NCBI GenBank assembly: GCA_029851415.1
Contig: CM056743.1
Coordinates: 92,478,501 to 92,542,500, forward strand
DNA: 64,000 nucleotides
Origin: Eretmocerus hayati
Taxonomy: Eukaryota; Arthropoda; Insecta; Hymenoptera; Aphelinidae
Direction: 5' to 3'
In this document: in pieces, positions 1 to 10,840 of the stretch
How positions within the stretch are numbered: the stretch's first letter is position 1
How the letters are laid out: each line of letters begins with the position of its first letter
Made by a program: the position numbers and the translations under genes
Notes under the pieces: model-generated
What the model saw: only the letters and a program-made list of their open reading frames with translations
Told to the model about the DNA's origin: nothing
The model's database searches: none

Positions 1-311
1 TTTGAACAATTTTGCGTCAATAGTGATAAGTTCTGATGATTCAGTCGATATGGTCAAATTGAGAGCTTCAAATTGATCCCGCGTAAGTTTTCCTACTGCA
101 TATATTCGCGGAGTTATAAGCATTTCTTGTATTCTGGTGGGGGGTGATGTTTCAGCACTTTGAAAATTAATTCCTCAAAAGGTCGAATTGTTCAAATTGA
201 AAGAGTTGCACCATTGAATTCAGGATTATTTGCTTGAGTTTTTGGTATATTCATCTCAAAGTGGCGGGCCAACTTCATGGAACTTAATTCGCCGGAGTGT
301 TGGAGAAAGCT

Positions 312-945
312 GGGGGGGGGGGGGGGGCATATTTGCGTTCACTCATGCAATTGTTCCTGTATATCAATACTCTCGCTCTACGTTCCGGCTGATGTTTACT
401 CATTTTGATCACGTTCCGTTTCGTATATCATAATAGGAATAAAATTCGTTCAATAATCCGAATTGATTCCGTTCATTCTCGTCAATCATAAACACAATTC
501 CGACTGGTCTCATTCAGTTTTGTTCCGCATAGTCCCAATCGGGATCAATCTCGTTTAGTTACGTCCTCTCAAACGAGATAGTTACGTTCGAATATGTTGA
601 CCATTCTAATCAAACGTTCCAATCATGTTCCGTTTCGGTCGTCGTGAACGTAATCATGCATGGTAAACGTTTCGCTTCGTTTGTTTCGACAACATCTCTG
701 TTGGAATCCGTTTAGTTTTTAGCTGAATCATCCTTCGTTTTCAGTCAGTTTTGTTCCTCATGAATGGTATATGAGACAGTATCTATATTGAATATTCATG
801 TTTAGTTTTGTTTGAAGGAAAAAGCTAAACGGGATTCTGGAATTTCGATCATGGTTATTGAAAATCAAAACAAAACTCAACATCATTAGAATGGAACCGA
901 AATGGACCAAACAGAACGAGTCATACGTTTTGTTACGAACTGTGA
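312..945. mobile_element. Degraded end of a hAT-like element
   Basis: A 16-base G run (312-327) is followed by a stretch that matches, diverged, the right end of the intact hAT-like element at 26652-27270. Both have a long G run, then a segment about the TTGCGTTC.CTCATGCAA motif, then about 500 bp of irregular GTTTCGTTT / CGTTTAGTT repeats. The match fades near 945, where ACGAACTGTG replaces the expected ACAAACCCTG terminus. No matching left end is visible in the window. This is an old, truncated relic in host intron or intergenic DNA. Sequence 1-311 shows nothing recognisable. Confidence 0.6.
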
Positions 946-1065
946 TAGAAAGAGTAGCCAAAGCCCTGGTTCAAAGTTCTCCCATCTACTTGTGAAGCTG
1001 GATCGATTCACAAGGGATTGAGAAATATTTCATATGATACGGATCCGCATAACCGGACTACTTAC

Positions 1066-1221
1066 ATAGAGTGATAAGAAACGAAGGATTCTCTTATGAG
1101 TTAATATATATAATACATTCCCTGTAGCTGAGTCAATGACTGGTAATCGGTGGATTCTGTTGTCAACCAGCGACCTAACGCCATCAAAAAGAGTAGCTTC
1201 AGGACCAATGCTTATCAAGGG
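1066..1221 (-). CDS. SNF4Agamma: AMPK gamma subunit exon (CBS domain)
   Basis: This 156-bp exon encodes 52 residues of the regulatory gamma subunit of AMP-activated protein kinase, which binds AMP/ATP through CBS domains. Visible family hallmarks are the stretch [11 protein letters not shown] and the stretch [16 protein letters not shown], which form the end of a CBS motif. The exon is bounded by an acceptor (AAATTCAG before 1221) and a strong donor (GTAAGT from 1065 downward), and its length is a multiple of three, so the frame is phase 0 on both sides. No stop or frameshift is present, unlike the transposon genes nearby. Neighbouring exons of the gene are not seen in the window: downstream exons should lie left of position 1, and upstream exons should lie beyond 64000 or are unrecognised. 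It could belong to a paralogue, but it looks functional. Confidence 0.85.
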
Positions 1222-1743
1222 CTGAATTTGTCCTCCCAGGACGCCTGGAGATTGAGATTTGAAAATTAGTCAAATTTGTTGGATGTTCATGTAATAATTG
1301 ATCTTCACTCAGGGGAGAATTATTGTGGGGTTGACGGAGCAGAGCAGGATTCCAGTAACTCACGAAATGTCAGGAATCATGATAGTGACAGAGGGAATTA
1401 TTCTGAGAGTTAAGCCCTCGATCTACCATCAAAAATCTTGAAGACAGACGAGACAACCAACGAGATTTGACGGTAATTATGTGCACATCATATCATTCAT
1501 TCAGATTCAGTTGATGCACATCGTCCCTCTAGTTCAAGAGAGCTCGGAGTGGATTCCCAAAAATTGAATGGACGCTATGGAGAGAGGGAAAGAATGCTCG
1601 GTTCAGTCTCTACTTCTCAAGCAGAGTGACTCACATATCTACAACAAACAACATACAACTGTCCGATTAATATTGGTAGAAATTACGTAACCGTATCATT
1701 CATAATAATGATGAATACAAAGAAAGCTAGATGAGAACCCTGG
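1222..1743. other. Host intron, nothing recognised
   Basis: Sequence between the AMPK gamma exon acceptor and the Polinton target duplication. It contains no open frame of note, no repeat and no RNA gene that I can see. It is probably host intron. Confidence 0.5.
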
Positions 1744-1749
1744 AGTACC

Positions 1750-2410
1750 AGTAGTCTATAAACCGATATAGCGAGACGATCCTCCGCGATGCCATCCCCC
1801 TCCACCCCCGGGGGGTCAAGTGCGTTATAGCGAGGTGACCCTCAGCAGCCCCCTCCCCCGGGGGGTAAAGTACGATATAGCGAGATGACCCCCGCCGTGC
1901 CCACCCCCACGACCCCCAAGATCAAAACATGAACCCAGTGCGCCCCATGACCCAGCCCGGGTGATGGTGTCTCGTAACCCATACCCCCTCTCTTCCCCAG
2001 GGTGTGGCAGGTGCAAGGGTGGTGACTCCACCTCGCAATTTCGCCCGGGGCAGGTGTTCCCGGCTTGCCGCTGCACGCGCTATTTTAGCGCGAAGGCCAA
2101 CGGCAAGGTGCACCAGAATACCGCGCGCGCGCCTATATTTTTGGTGAATGGCCCGGTCCACATAGAAACCCGCGCTCTTGCGTATAATGCATCAAGAGCG
2201 TGTTATTCCTCGTGCATTAGCGCTGTATAGACAAGAGCGCGTGTCGTATGTGAACTCGGGTCAATTTAATTTTGATCGTGCCTCTTTCTCACCACCTTGC
2301 GGTGGACACGTGGGCGCGTTTTTGTTTCTTACTAGTTTCTCTTCGAAAGTGAGATGGAAAATCTTACGCTCCGAGTGAAAAGAGCAAGGGCGGTTCCCCG
2401 GGAGGCTTAG
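1750..2410. repeat. Polinton left terminal inverted repeat
   Basis: This segment is the inverted copy of 57940-58603. It starts AGTAGTCTATAAACCGATAT and contains three degenerate tandem units of about 55-60 bp, each with a TATAGCGAG-type core followed by a C/G-rich CCCCCGGGGGG block. Further in are a GC-rich stretch and an A+T-poor palindromic region around CACCACCTTGCGGTGG. The match ends near GGCGGTTCCCCGGGAGGC (about 2390-2410). Differences between the two copies are frequent, which indicates an old insertion. Confidence 0.9.
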
Positions 2411-2422
2411 TCCGCCACGTGC

Positions 2423-2716
2423 CTAGCTGTTTTTGGATTCAACAGGGCTATGAAGAGGACTACATGTTCTTGTAACCATCGCGCTCCATTTTATCCGGCT
2501 CGACTGAAGAGTAGTCTTTTCTATATATTTCCCATTTAGTTTGAGATTTACTCTTGGCGTCGATGAGCGGCTCTTTCTCGCCCTGGCGGCGCTGATGCTC
2601 CGCACCTTTCGAGGTGGATGACCCCATGTTGGAATAATTTGTAACGTAACTGATCGTTCAACGGCTCCCGTTGTAATGAAGTAAGAGAGAAAAATGTTTC
2701 TACTTATAGGGCCCAA
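2423..2716 (-). CDS. Possible small Polinton protein, unknown
   Basis: An open frame of 97 codons begins just downstream of the 2857-3666 gene and ends just inside the left TIR. The product is basic and rich in Arg, Ser and Thr, with no motif I recognise. Its position between the last clear Polinton gene and the TIR is the only support, and codon content is not compelling. It may be a remnant or a chance frame. Confidence 0.25.
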   Translation of the reverse strand: MGPISRNIFLSYFITTGAVERSVTLQIIPTWGHPPRKVRSISAARARKSRSSTPRVNLKLNGKYIEKTTLQSSRIKWSAMVTRTCSPLHSPVESKNS

Positions 2717-2856
2717 TCATCTCTGCGATTACATATATATGTGTAGATATATATCTAATGAGGTATGAGTGAAGAATGTTCAAAAAATAACAAAATAATC
2801 AATCTTACACTTCTTTATCCCTTGGACACCTGATTCATGATAATGATTGATGATAT

Positions 2857-3666
2857 TCATTCATCCAGCATAATGTCTTGCAGATATTTTACAATTACGG
2901 GTAGACCAAATGCCAGTATTTCAGCCAACAAAATATCTCGATATTCAGATTCCAAACCTTTGTTATCGGATAGCATCTTCTCGTTGACGTATCCCTCGAT
3001 TTCGGTATTGTGCATGGCATAGTATTGCCTAAATTTTGGGAAATCTCTCAGCAACTCGGATGGATCCTCATTCTTGTCCTCTATATTTTTTCTCAAATGT
3101 TCCACGATGAGATGGCCCATCTTATGCACTTTTCCAGCTTGAACTTTCAAAGCAGCGAGTCTAATATCCATCAGTCGGCTTTGGAAGCGTAGGCCATCGA
3201 ACGTTGAGGGTTGCATAGCAATTGTAGGAAAAATGACGTGCGGTTTCTTGCTTACCGATGCCCCATCGTCTTTGTCATCCTTACGTGTCGGAATTGGTAG
3301 TCTCTCATCCACCAGTAGGGATTTGGTTCCGTACGTCACGGTAAATGTCAAATCATGAGTTGGAAAGTAAACCTTGTTGCTTTCCCCGACGTCATCGGCG
3401 AATTGTTGTGGATTACGAAAGTAGTTGTTGATCGTCTCAAATTGCTCTTTGAATTGCTCCCATCCATCTGCATCGAATGACACTGGTTCACGAGCACTCG
3501 ATGATTTTACAACGACTTGAAATCTGCTGCCATCGTGTTCTAGACCAACTCCTATTCTCTTTGAATTCGATTTATTCAACGCGTAAGTTGTTGATAGCAG
3601 TAGATTCGGTAGTTCAGACATTCCTTCGCGTTTGTCGTGAGACTGACACCAAGACATTTGATTCAA
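2857..3666 (-). CDS. Conserved Polinton protein of unknown function
   Basis: The longest intact Polinton frame in the window, up to 269 codons. A better start is probably the internal Met at MSELPNLLLSTTYAL, since the residues before it (about 15) look like spacer. The product is mixed alpha/beta, with a segment like SFDADGWEQFKEQFETINNY followed by a FPTHDLTFTVTYG strand region and a C-terminal half rich in Leu, Lys and Glu that should be helical. Proteins of this layout recur in insect Polintons, from memory of the family; no biochemical role is known to me. It lies between the capsid gene (5' side) and the left TIR, the last clear gene of the minus-strand cluster. It has no stop or frameshift, unlike its neighbours. 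Confidence 0.6.
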   Translation of the reverse strand: MNQMSWCQSHDKREGMSELPNLLLSTTYALNKSNSKRIGVGLEHDGSRFQVVVKSSSAREPVSFDADGWEQFKEQFETINNYFRNPQQFADDVGESNKVYFPTHDLTFTVTYGTKSLLVDERLPIPTRKDDKDDGASVSKKPHVIFPTIAMQPSTFDGLRFQSRLMDIRLAALKVQAGKVHKMGHLIVEHLRKNIEDKNEDPSELLRDFPKFRQYYAMHNTEIEGYVNEKMLSDNKGLESEYRDILLAEILAFGLPVIVKYLQDIMLDE

Positions 3667-5835
3667 ACAGTCGTCGAGACTATTCTACTCACGAGGCAAA
3701 CAAATTGCCGTTCTGTGCTAGACTGCTCCTTTTGATGTTCACACAAGTACGCTCGAAGGTTCGCAAGCTGAAAAAGATACGCCTCCACTTAGAGTTGGTG
3801 GGGGTAATGAACCGTAAGTCTCCAAAATTTCGCCAATCGTGATGGAACTTGCTCACCGAGGAGGGGTATCTGAATGAAGAATGTATGTACCACGGAGCAT
3901 CGATGGGAGTGGTGAGGCTGAAACACCTAGCTCATCGACCAATCGTCACAGAGCGTGCACTGGAGGGGAGACATCGTATGATTGTTGCTGCCACCTGTGT
4001 TTTATACTACCAACGGTTTTTAAGGTTCATCTCGCAAAATTCCTGTCATGTTCAACTGACTATATGTAACGGCTTTTTCACAAACGTGATAGATTGCCTG
4101 CTCACATCTGCTGCAACGTATTCTTTCATTGAGATTCCCAAATGTTGGTTAGCGAATAGCTAGTTAGCCGTTGACTTTAACGTTGTGCATTTTTGCAAGT
4201 TCGCAATATTTTCTCAATTTATTCCCACAACTCTGACGAAATTTTGTCATCCATGGTCAATACTCTCTCATTTGTAGTCTAGTGAAAAGATCATTTCATT
4301 GCTAAATTATGATGATGAGGAAGGGGGGTGGGGAATGAATACATCAGACTCTTTCAAAATCGATTTTATCCGAAATTACTAAGAACTATGGATACAGTTG
4401 TTGGACCTACTGATATCTACGAGTACTTGTCTGATTACAATGTCCGGATCCCGAAGATCGCTCCGCTAAAAAAGAATCCACGCGTGAAGAGCGCTTCTCA
4501 CTCTTGATACATGCCAAAATTCTTCTATAAAGTCTCACAATTTTTCCATCATTCTTCTTTTTTTCCCTGGAAAACAATTTGTAAAATTGGCGGAGACTCT
4601 TGCCACCACTTAAAGATGCAAGCAAACAGTCGTGTATTGACCGCAACATGTAGATTCATCGCGTTGTAGTTCCTTCGTGCTCCAGCAAAATTTCTTACAA
4701 TTCTGGCGTAGTCGGTCGAGATGATGCTTGGATATTGGTGGTAGACCATAACTATCGAAGTAAGTCCCATTCCTGTTCTTATCTATATGGATTGCCGATC
4801 AATGCGTTCCTGGTTTGGTATGTTCGTCGCTGTTTCAAACAATTGCCACGGAGACCGTGAGGATCTTCGTGATGCGATCGGCGCAAACTCCCACACTTTT
4901 GGCTTTTACGCACCTCAGTGCTTCCAAAATTCCTATCGTGTTCATTCTTCGACGGTTAAAGTTTTCTCGCACCCTTCCACTGTATCGTACATGTGCTCCG
5001 TCGACTAGTCCGAATCATCCGATGCACAGGGTGGGGAATCTACCTCATCGATTCCGTTACTCTCTTCAACATACCGCACAGTGCGCCCTTTCCTTCCATC
5101 CATGAAATATCTATGTGAGTACGAAATCTGCTGAGAATTTTTATCGTTGAGCTCTTGCTGGGCAGTGGTGGGTAGAAGCGATACCAACCACAATCTCACT
5201 AGATGTGCACGTCTCGTGGTACAGTAGTCAGTTTTATACGCATTTCCCGGCACAGCGTGGAACCAACACAAATAATGGCACACAAACTTGTTCTGGAGTT
5301 CGACAAGATTGATCTTCACGTGATCTTCGATGTCAATTACTTTACGGGCCATTACCATTTCCAGAGACTTCGCCTCTTCTTTTCCTCTAACTTAAATGTT
5401 ATCTGTACACCTTGCAAGCTTGCACAAGTAATAATGGAGCCAGCTGACAGAGATGCACCCGTCGAACCATTGAAGCATGTGGCATTCTTTTGAACTGTAG
5501 TTATTGCAGCGTTTTGTTTCTTCCGACAAATCCTTGAATCGAGGGGGTGGAAGTATCATTCAGTGCGTTGTAACATCTCCTTCGATGAAAATCACGGTGA
5601 CCCCATTCGGTGAAAATTTGAGCAAACGATCTTGAAAACCAATACACTCAACGACGATATCCATCTCGAGTGCAAAGTTACCGTTGTCAGCGCGTGACCA
5701 AGACTGAAAGCAGCTTTGATACTGTTGCGTAAAGTATACCGCACCCTCTACCCCACCACGACGTAGCTCTCTTCTCCACAAAAAAAATCAGGAACACACT
5801 GTGGTGGTGGTGGGGGGAGTGTTACCAACGGGAAT
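3667..5835 (-). other. Degenerate Polinton interior, genes not identified
   Basis: About 2.2 kb between the capsid gene end and the 2857-3666 gene. It should hold one or two further Polinton genes (the FtsK-type ATPase or the cysteine protease would be expected). The minus strand has only short open pieces at 4407-4649, 4549-4770, 5005-5358 and 5560-5781, none with a Walker A motif or a protease motif I can recognise. A Cys-rich piece near 4070-4120 (minus) reads CSRCEQAIYHVC, which could be a zinc-binding remnant. The stretch is best described as decayed coding sequence. Confidence 0.4.
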
Positions 5836-6503
5836 TTAAGCGTTGAAATCCGTGGTAACTCATCTGTTGGAGTCAATTTCGGGAACGTTGTCGAATCCCA
5901 CTTACACAATGCAATTGATGGTTTCAGTTAGAGCAGCTGCGAAGCGTTTTTCAATCCTGAGCGAGCCCGTTCGAACGAGATTCCAGTGAGTAGAGAAATA
6001 AGCCGAAAGATCTGGCGTCAAATCGAATGCAAACAGACAAAAACCTTCCGGGTAGTTTACACGATCGATACCCAGGCTTTCGTTCATATAATGTATGCCT
6101 GTACCCGTGTAGAGTGTGTGGAAAGAATCCACGTAAAGTTTTTCGTCACCTGTGAAACGAGGTTGCAACGGTTTGCTGGGTATTGGCACGCCATCTACGT
6201 ACAAAGATGGGAAGTTGATGGAAAAATGCTGGAAATTGGAAGGGTTGAGTCGCCTGGCACCATTTTTAGCGCGGTTTGATGGGAATCCAAGGATCACGCG
6301 CTTCGATAGCTAACCGTAGTGGCAATTGTCAATGGTATCACCCAGAATACCTCTGTGCATGGTAAAAGACTTCACCTCAACTCGTGTGACTGGGAACTCT
6401 GCCGTAGTCTTAGCCAGGGCTTGTGCATGGGCTAGCGAAATACCGGGGCTTATTTTTGCGCGACGTACGACGAGCGCTGCATCCTTGATACGGACCGAGT
6501 AGT
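5836..6503 (-). pseudogene. Polinton major capsid protein, C-terminal half
   Basis: This is the second half of the double-jelly-roll major capsid protein (PY family; annotated in many insects as F54H12.2-like). Visible conserved blocks are VRIKDAALVVRRAKISPGI, RVEVKSFTMHRGI, DGVPIPSKPLQPRF, YHTLYTGTGIH-like text and FAFDLTPDLSAYF followed by HWNLVRTGSLRIE. The first half lies at 38197-38869; the two are separated by the TA-target transposon, and deleting that insertion with one TA restores a continuous frame across the junction. The frame also carries in-frame stops: TAG at 6310-6312, TAA at 5902-5904 and a TGA near the C terminus, with the natural stop at 5836-5838. The gene is therefore dead independently of the insertion. 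Confidence 0.9.
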
Positions 6504-6505
6504 TA

Positions 6506-6740
6506 CCCAGACAGCACTGAAAGGTTTTCATGAAACCTTTCACGGAAAACTTTCAATGAAAGCTTTCCAACAGGTTTCTGAAAGCTTCCATATGGCTTTC
6601 TCCTATGCTTTCATGGGAAGGATACCATGAAACCTTTCTGAAACCTTTCAGAAGCCTCTCAATGCAAGGACCATCAGAATTTTTCATATCTTTGCAGGGA
6701 AACTTTCGATGAAAGCTTTCAGAAAGGTTTCCTGAAACCT
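6506..6740. repeat. Left end of TA element and start of 233-bp array
   Basis: The left inverted terminus is followed by imperfect GGTTTC/GAAACC units and then by a partial copy of the 233-bp repeat. The sequence just before 6741 (TTTCCTGAAACCT) continues, after removing the gypsy element and one ACCT, into 28468 (TTCCGAAACTTTTCC), exactly as in the intact repeat copies near 28686 and 28918. This shows that gypsy inserted inside an existing array. Confidence 0.85.
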
Positions 6741-7473
6741 TGCGATAGGGTAACGAGCCTTTGAGTAATTACCCATATCTGCTTCATCTCAACCTGAGGG
6801 GATGAGGAATCTTAGGGAGATGGGTTCAATCTATTTATATATAAGTATAACTAATAAATAACTTTTACTCGGACGCTAGATTCTATATTGGGCTGTGGGT
6901 CACCTTTCGCGTGACCTTCGATTATTTATTATAAACAAAAGGAATAGAAATCATACATAACGATACAAATATCTCGCTTCATATGCTAGGATATAATACA
7001 AGCTACTTACTCTTACTTTATTCGCGTGAGAGAGATTTCGAACGCACGAGAGAGAGATTCACCATACACACGCTCTCCGCATAACCCGGGCCGGCGCCTC
7101 ACATCCGGGCCGACATATCCCAGACGGCTATCGCAAACACCGCATCCTGGGCTCGGACCGGACGGCTACACGGCTACTCCTCGGCGATGTTGCACTCCTT
7201 CACTCACGCGCGTGGCCGACGGCCGGGGCCAGGGTCGAGGCACACACACACTTGCACATCGCGCGTGCGGATATTTTCCCGTCGGATCGTCGCGACCGCA
7301 CGCAGTGATGGTTCGCGCCAAACTGACCATCAACGACGACGACAACGGTGACGACGCCGATGATGACAGCTGATGATCTCTTTTCTCTCTCTCTCGCGCC
7401 TCTCTCGCTCTATACTTTCCTAACTTTTGTCTGCTCATCAGCTCTATCGCGTGTGGCGGTTTACCTCGTCACA
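6741..7473 (-). repeat. Gypsy 3' LTR
   Basis: 733 bp, near-identical to 27737-28463. It begins TGCGATAGGGTAACGAGCC and ends CTCGTCACA on the plus strand. It carries a 12-bp segment (AACTGACCATCA, about 7320-7331) that is missing in the other LTR, a shorter CT microsatellite and scattered substitutions. The high-GC block around 7080-7300 and the CT-rich run 7377-7410 are part of the LTR, so the short open frames there are not genes. Confidence 0.93.
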
Positions 7474-7486
7474 GAGCCCCCCGCTA
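7474..7486 (-). other. Gypsy polypurine tract
   Basis: On the minus strand the sequence just before the 3' LTR is TTTAGCGGGGGGCTC, a purine-rich tract immediately next to the LTR edge, as required for priming plus-strand DNA synthesis. Confidence 0.7.
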
Positions 7487-8105
7487 AATTTTGAGCCCCG
7501 TGAAAAAATTGAAATTACTCGCGATTGGAGCTTCTTAATTAATCAACTGAAAATGAACATAACCTCGAAAATAAAATGACTGTTTCACCTGATTCTTTTG
7601 CATACAAAAAACCTAAATATTCTTATCACGCATTTATAAATACTAACTCCTCGTCATACCGTTATCTTGAAAATATATTCAAAATTCATAGGAACAATTC
7701 TGTAAATATGTAAATACTAATAATTCAGTGCAGCTATTTTGTACATAGAGTGAATCTCCATAACTCCGTAACTATTCACTGGATAACCTGTAAATATCGT
7801 AAAATAATAACTTCTGTACATAGCCTGTAAATATCAATGGTTAGGAACATATTCATTTAGATCTCGCAAATCCTTATAGCTAAATATGAGTCTCTCTCAT
7901 TATATATCTATGTCTCTCTCTCTCGCTCGTGACGCAAAGGACTATATCACGCGTTGTAAATAACGCTTCTTTATGCTAAAAAAAGGAAATGACTGGATTT
8001 TCTTTGTAAAAAAAATTATACCTGATTCAAAATGAATTGAAAATTGCCAAAGGGAAAATAAACACTACTCTTGATCTTGACGCGCTGACTCGATGGTGAT
8101 GCTGC
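7487..8105 (-). other. Gypsy 3' non-coding region
   Basis: A+T-rich sequence between the last ORF of the gypsy element and its polypurine tract. It has many short TAAATA-type runs, a CTCT microsatellite (about 7910-7925) and no credible open frame. It is interpreted as the 3' untranslated part of the retrotransposon. Confidence 0.6.
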
Positions 8106-9370
8106 TCACTCCAAATCCCGCTCTCCTGGCAGAAAATGTTTATCCGCCCACGCCTTGTTCAATTTTCTCTGCTCAATACTTCTGATTCTGAACGCCTCAT
8201 TGAGCTCTTCTGCTCGTCGAACTCGCTCAGCCTGCGTAACATATACGCGTGCCTCACGCTCAGCTGCTGTCCTGTAACCCCTTATCAGTCTCCATTCATC
8301 ATTCTCTGCATGCTGTGGGGGTGGCGGCGGCTCGACAGGTGGCTGTACTACTTCAACTATTTGTTGTTGTCCGGCTTCTTGAGCAAGCTGCTCTTCTTCT
8401 ACCTCTTCGATTATTTCTTGGTGCTGTGGCTGCTCTGGTGGGTAAAAATTAAAATCGATCCGCATTGTTGCAGATATTCGACGACGATTATTTGCAGGCG
8501 TTGGAGGGGGTGGTGCACGCTGATTTTGAAATCTTGCGCGTGCCTTTTCTTCGCGCAATCATCGTTCCAAATTGCGGCACTCTGCTGCCCAACGATCAGC
8601 TGATCGCTGCAAATATTGTTCTCGCGCGTGGACTGCTGCCTCACGCTGCATGAGACTTTCTTCTCGCGCCTCCAATATACTTGCTCTATATTCAAGCGAT
8701 TGGTGCATCTGCTCTGCATTCTGGATGGCCCGAGGCAGATCAACCGCGAATCCATTGGAGACCTGCTGTCTCTCTCGTTCCACCCGGGCTTGGTACTCAC
8801 GTTCTCGAAGTTGCAAGAAGTGATTGCGTTGATTTATTTGAAGGGCGCGACTACATTGCACCTCCAATCCCAATCGTGCATTGTTGACGGCGCCGTTGAG
8901 CTCGGCTGCCGCTGCAGCTGCATGAGCGTCGGCGCGCGCTCCCTCACTTGTTGCTGTTCTTCCTGGAATTCGGGCGTTGGTGTTGTTGTTGTTTTCGATG
9001 CCGCGCGCGTTCCCATTTCGTGCCGGCGGCGATCTTCCTCTCTCCAAGGCTCTGCCATGGCTTTCAGGCTTCGCATCAGAGCTGATTTTTCACGAACGCG
9101 TTTACGCGCGTGAAATTCGTCGATGTCCTCGGAGGTGATGTTCGCCTCTTGCTGGCGCGCGGGTGGCATTGTCGCGGGTACGATGGGGTTGCTAGGTGCC
9201 GGCACTCTTGCGTCGTTATTGACGGCTTCCTGAGTGTCCACAGGCACAATCACTCTTGCACTCTCACTGTCTCTGTCCTGCTCACTCGCGCGCGTATCAG
9301 ATTCGCTATTGTCACTTTGTTCTTTATTTAACCACTTAATCACTGCCGCTTTTATAGGTCCCATTCTCAT
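8106..9370 (-). pseudogene. Gypsy extra ORF after pol (coiled-coil protein)
   Basis: After the pol gene the element encodes a further protein of about 420 codons, in pieces at 8834-9370, 8559-9047 and 8106-8558. The first and second are joined by a frameshift near 9000; the second and third are in one frame, separated by a single TGA at 8559-8561. The middle is rich in Arg, Glu, Gln and Ala with a regular heptad look (for example SLEYRASILEAREESLMQRE), so a long coiled coil is likely. The C-terminal part holds a PPPPPTP and a PPVEPPPPPQ proline run and ends with a charged helix. There is no signal peptide or membrane segment, so it does not look like an env gene. It is not recognised; it could be a second gag-like or accessory structural protein. 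Confidence 0.55.
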
Positions 9371-9528
9371 TCACTGTTCTAGTCTTTAACTTTTCCTAGT
9401 CACTAGTATCAAGTCTTAGAATTAGGCACTTAGATTTTATATACACTTCTAGTCACTTATAGCTTTCATATACACTCTAGTCACTTTGTTTTTATATGCA
9501 CTCTAGTCACTTTGTTTTTATATACACT
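9371..9528 (-). repeat. Short CACTCTAGTCACTT tandem repeat
   Basis: Between pol and the extra ORF, the text ATACACTCTAGTCACTT(TGTTTTTAT) recurs about five times from 9430 to 9545, with a period near 30 bp and some decay. It is a small tandem repeat inside the gypsy element. Confidence 0.6.
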
Positions 9529-10395
9529 CTAGTCACTTGTAGCTTTGGTTTTAGATCTCGTTATTGGGCCTCTCGAGCGCGTAGGCTGTCGATCGGTCTC
9601 GCGCGTGGTCTGCTCACCTGCAGCTCCTCGCGGCTTCTGCCGGCTATTCTTCCGGGCGCGTGCCACTGCTGCGGGGCGGGGAGACTCGCTGCTGTCCGAC
9701 GGCACCAATTCTTCTGTCTGCTGTTGATTCATCGCTTGCTTGGGCAGATTACTTTTTGACTTCTGATTTGATGCAACGCTTGCATATTTCAAATCTTTGG
9801 CGTGGACAGATGCTTGTAAGTCAGCTCCATCCTTTGATAACACGTAGACATTTTCTCCTAATTGCCTGCTAATTTAGAATGGTCCTGAAAATTTTTCTGC
9901 CAGCTTCGCTGTGAAGTTCTTCTCTGCCGATGATAATGGTCGATTCTTCTTCAATACTTAATCACCTATCTTAAATCTAACATCACGCTTTGATACATTA
10001 TAATTCAATTTTTGCTTTTCGCTCGCTTTTTTAATCTTATTTATAGTAGAGTCGTGTACCTCGGGTATTTTATTCATACGATCTGACCATTTTTTTACTG
10101 ATTCTTGAGAAACAATAAAATCTGAATTGAGCTTTTCGTTTCGAATAGTAAATTTCTCGGGCTCATCGACTCGCGAGCGCTCATTCGCTTGGCTTGAATT
10201 CTGATTTTCTGATTCGCTTTCTACTTTATTCTCTGAATTTGATTCTGAACTGATTTCTGCTCCGTCTAAATCTTTTAATGACTCTATTAACTCTGTTTGA
10301 TTACCGTTTTTCATGAAATTTTTCAAGCTTTTCCCGAATATTTCTACGCGTCTTCTCCATAATTTTGGCGCTTTAATCTCGCGTCCATAAATCAT
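9529..10395 (-). pseudogene. pol: Gypsy integrase C-terminal region
   Basis: Two pieces (9958-10395 and 9529-9843) form the end of the pol polyprotein. The first begins YGREIKAPKLWRRR and has a Ser/Glu-rich insert followed by KLNYNVSKRDVRFKIGD, the usual lead into the integrase C-terminal fold. The second follows a FSGPF-type segment, reads LGENVYVLSKDGADLQASVH and ends in a basic Arg/Thr/Gln tail. Stops at about 9958 and just above 9843 and at least one frameshift separate them. The C-terminal region probably helps bind DNA or host chromatin in intact relatives. Confidence 0.7.
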
Positions 10396-10431
10396 GAACG
10401 CTGGTGATTTTCCGGTCGAACTCGAAAAATT

Positions 10432-10800
10432 TCAATTGTGACAAAATTGAAATTGTTGAATATGCTTATTCCACTCTTTGTGGTTATCAGCAAATATTGC
10501 TATCATGGTCTTAATATCTCGGTTGACTCGTTCAACCGGATTTGCTTGAGGATGGAAACCAGGGGTGAATTCATGCTCTATACCGTTTTCCTCGCAGAAT
10601 TCATTCATCAATTCGTTTTTGAACTCTAACCCATTATCGCTAATCGAAATTTCCGGTGTACCATAATGTGTACATAATACATTTTGAAGTGCATTCTGAA
10701 CCGCTTGACCAGTCTTTTTACGTAGTGGCACGCAGACTATATAGCGACTAAAAACACACTCGAAAATGAGTAAATATTCAAATTATTCTCTCGATTTTGG
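10432..10800 (-). pseudogene. pol: Gypsy integrase catalytic core (partial)
   Basis: The integrase core joins element DNA to the target. The piece 10432-10731 contains SISDNGLEF, which holds the second catalytic Asp, and HPQANPVERVNRDIK, which holds the catalytic Glu. Just upstream (about 10780-10820) another frame reads AMDLMGPFPKS, with the first catalytic Asp, followed by broken sequence. About 60 residues that should lie between the zinc-binding HHCC module (end of 10841-12167) and this Asp are missing, so there is a deletion as well as a frameshift and a stop (TAG at 10841-10843). Confidence 0.8.
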
Positions 10801-10840
10801 GAATGGTCCCATTAAATCCATTGCAATAATTTTCAATTTT

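Noticed and set aside
312..327. G runs as regulatory G-quadruplexes (also 26652-26671)
   Set aside because: Single homopolymer runs inside transposon relics; nothing supports a function.
1825..2230. Open frames on both strands in the left TIR
   Set aside because: The same GC-rich DNA in inverted copy gives similar frames at 58127-58637; they result from composition, not coding.
7026..7438. Open frames in the LTRs (also 28022-28428)
   Set aside because: They lie within the LTRs, overlap on both strands and are low-complexity.
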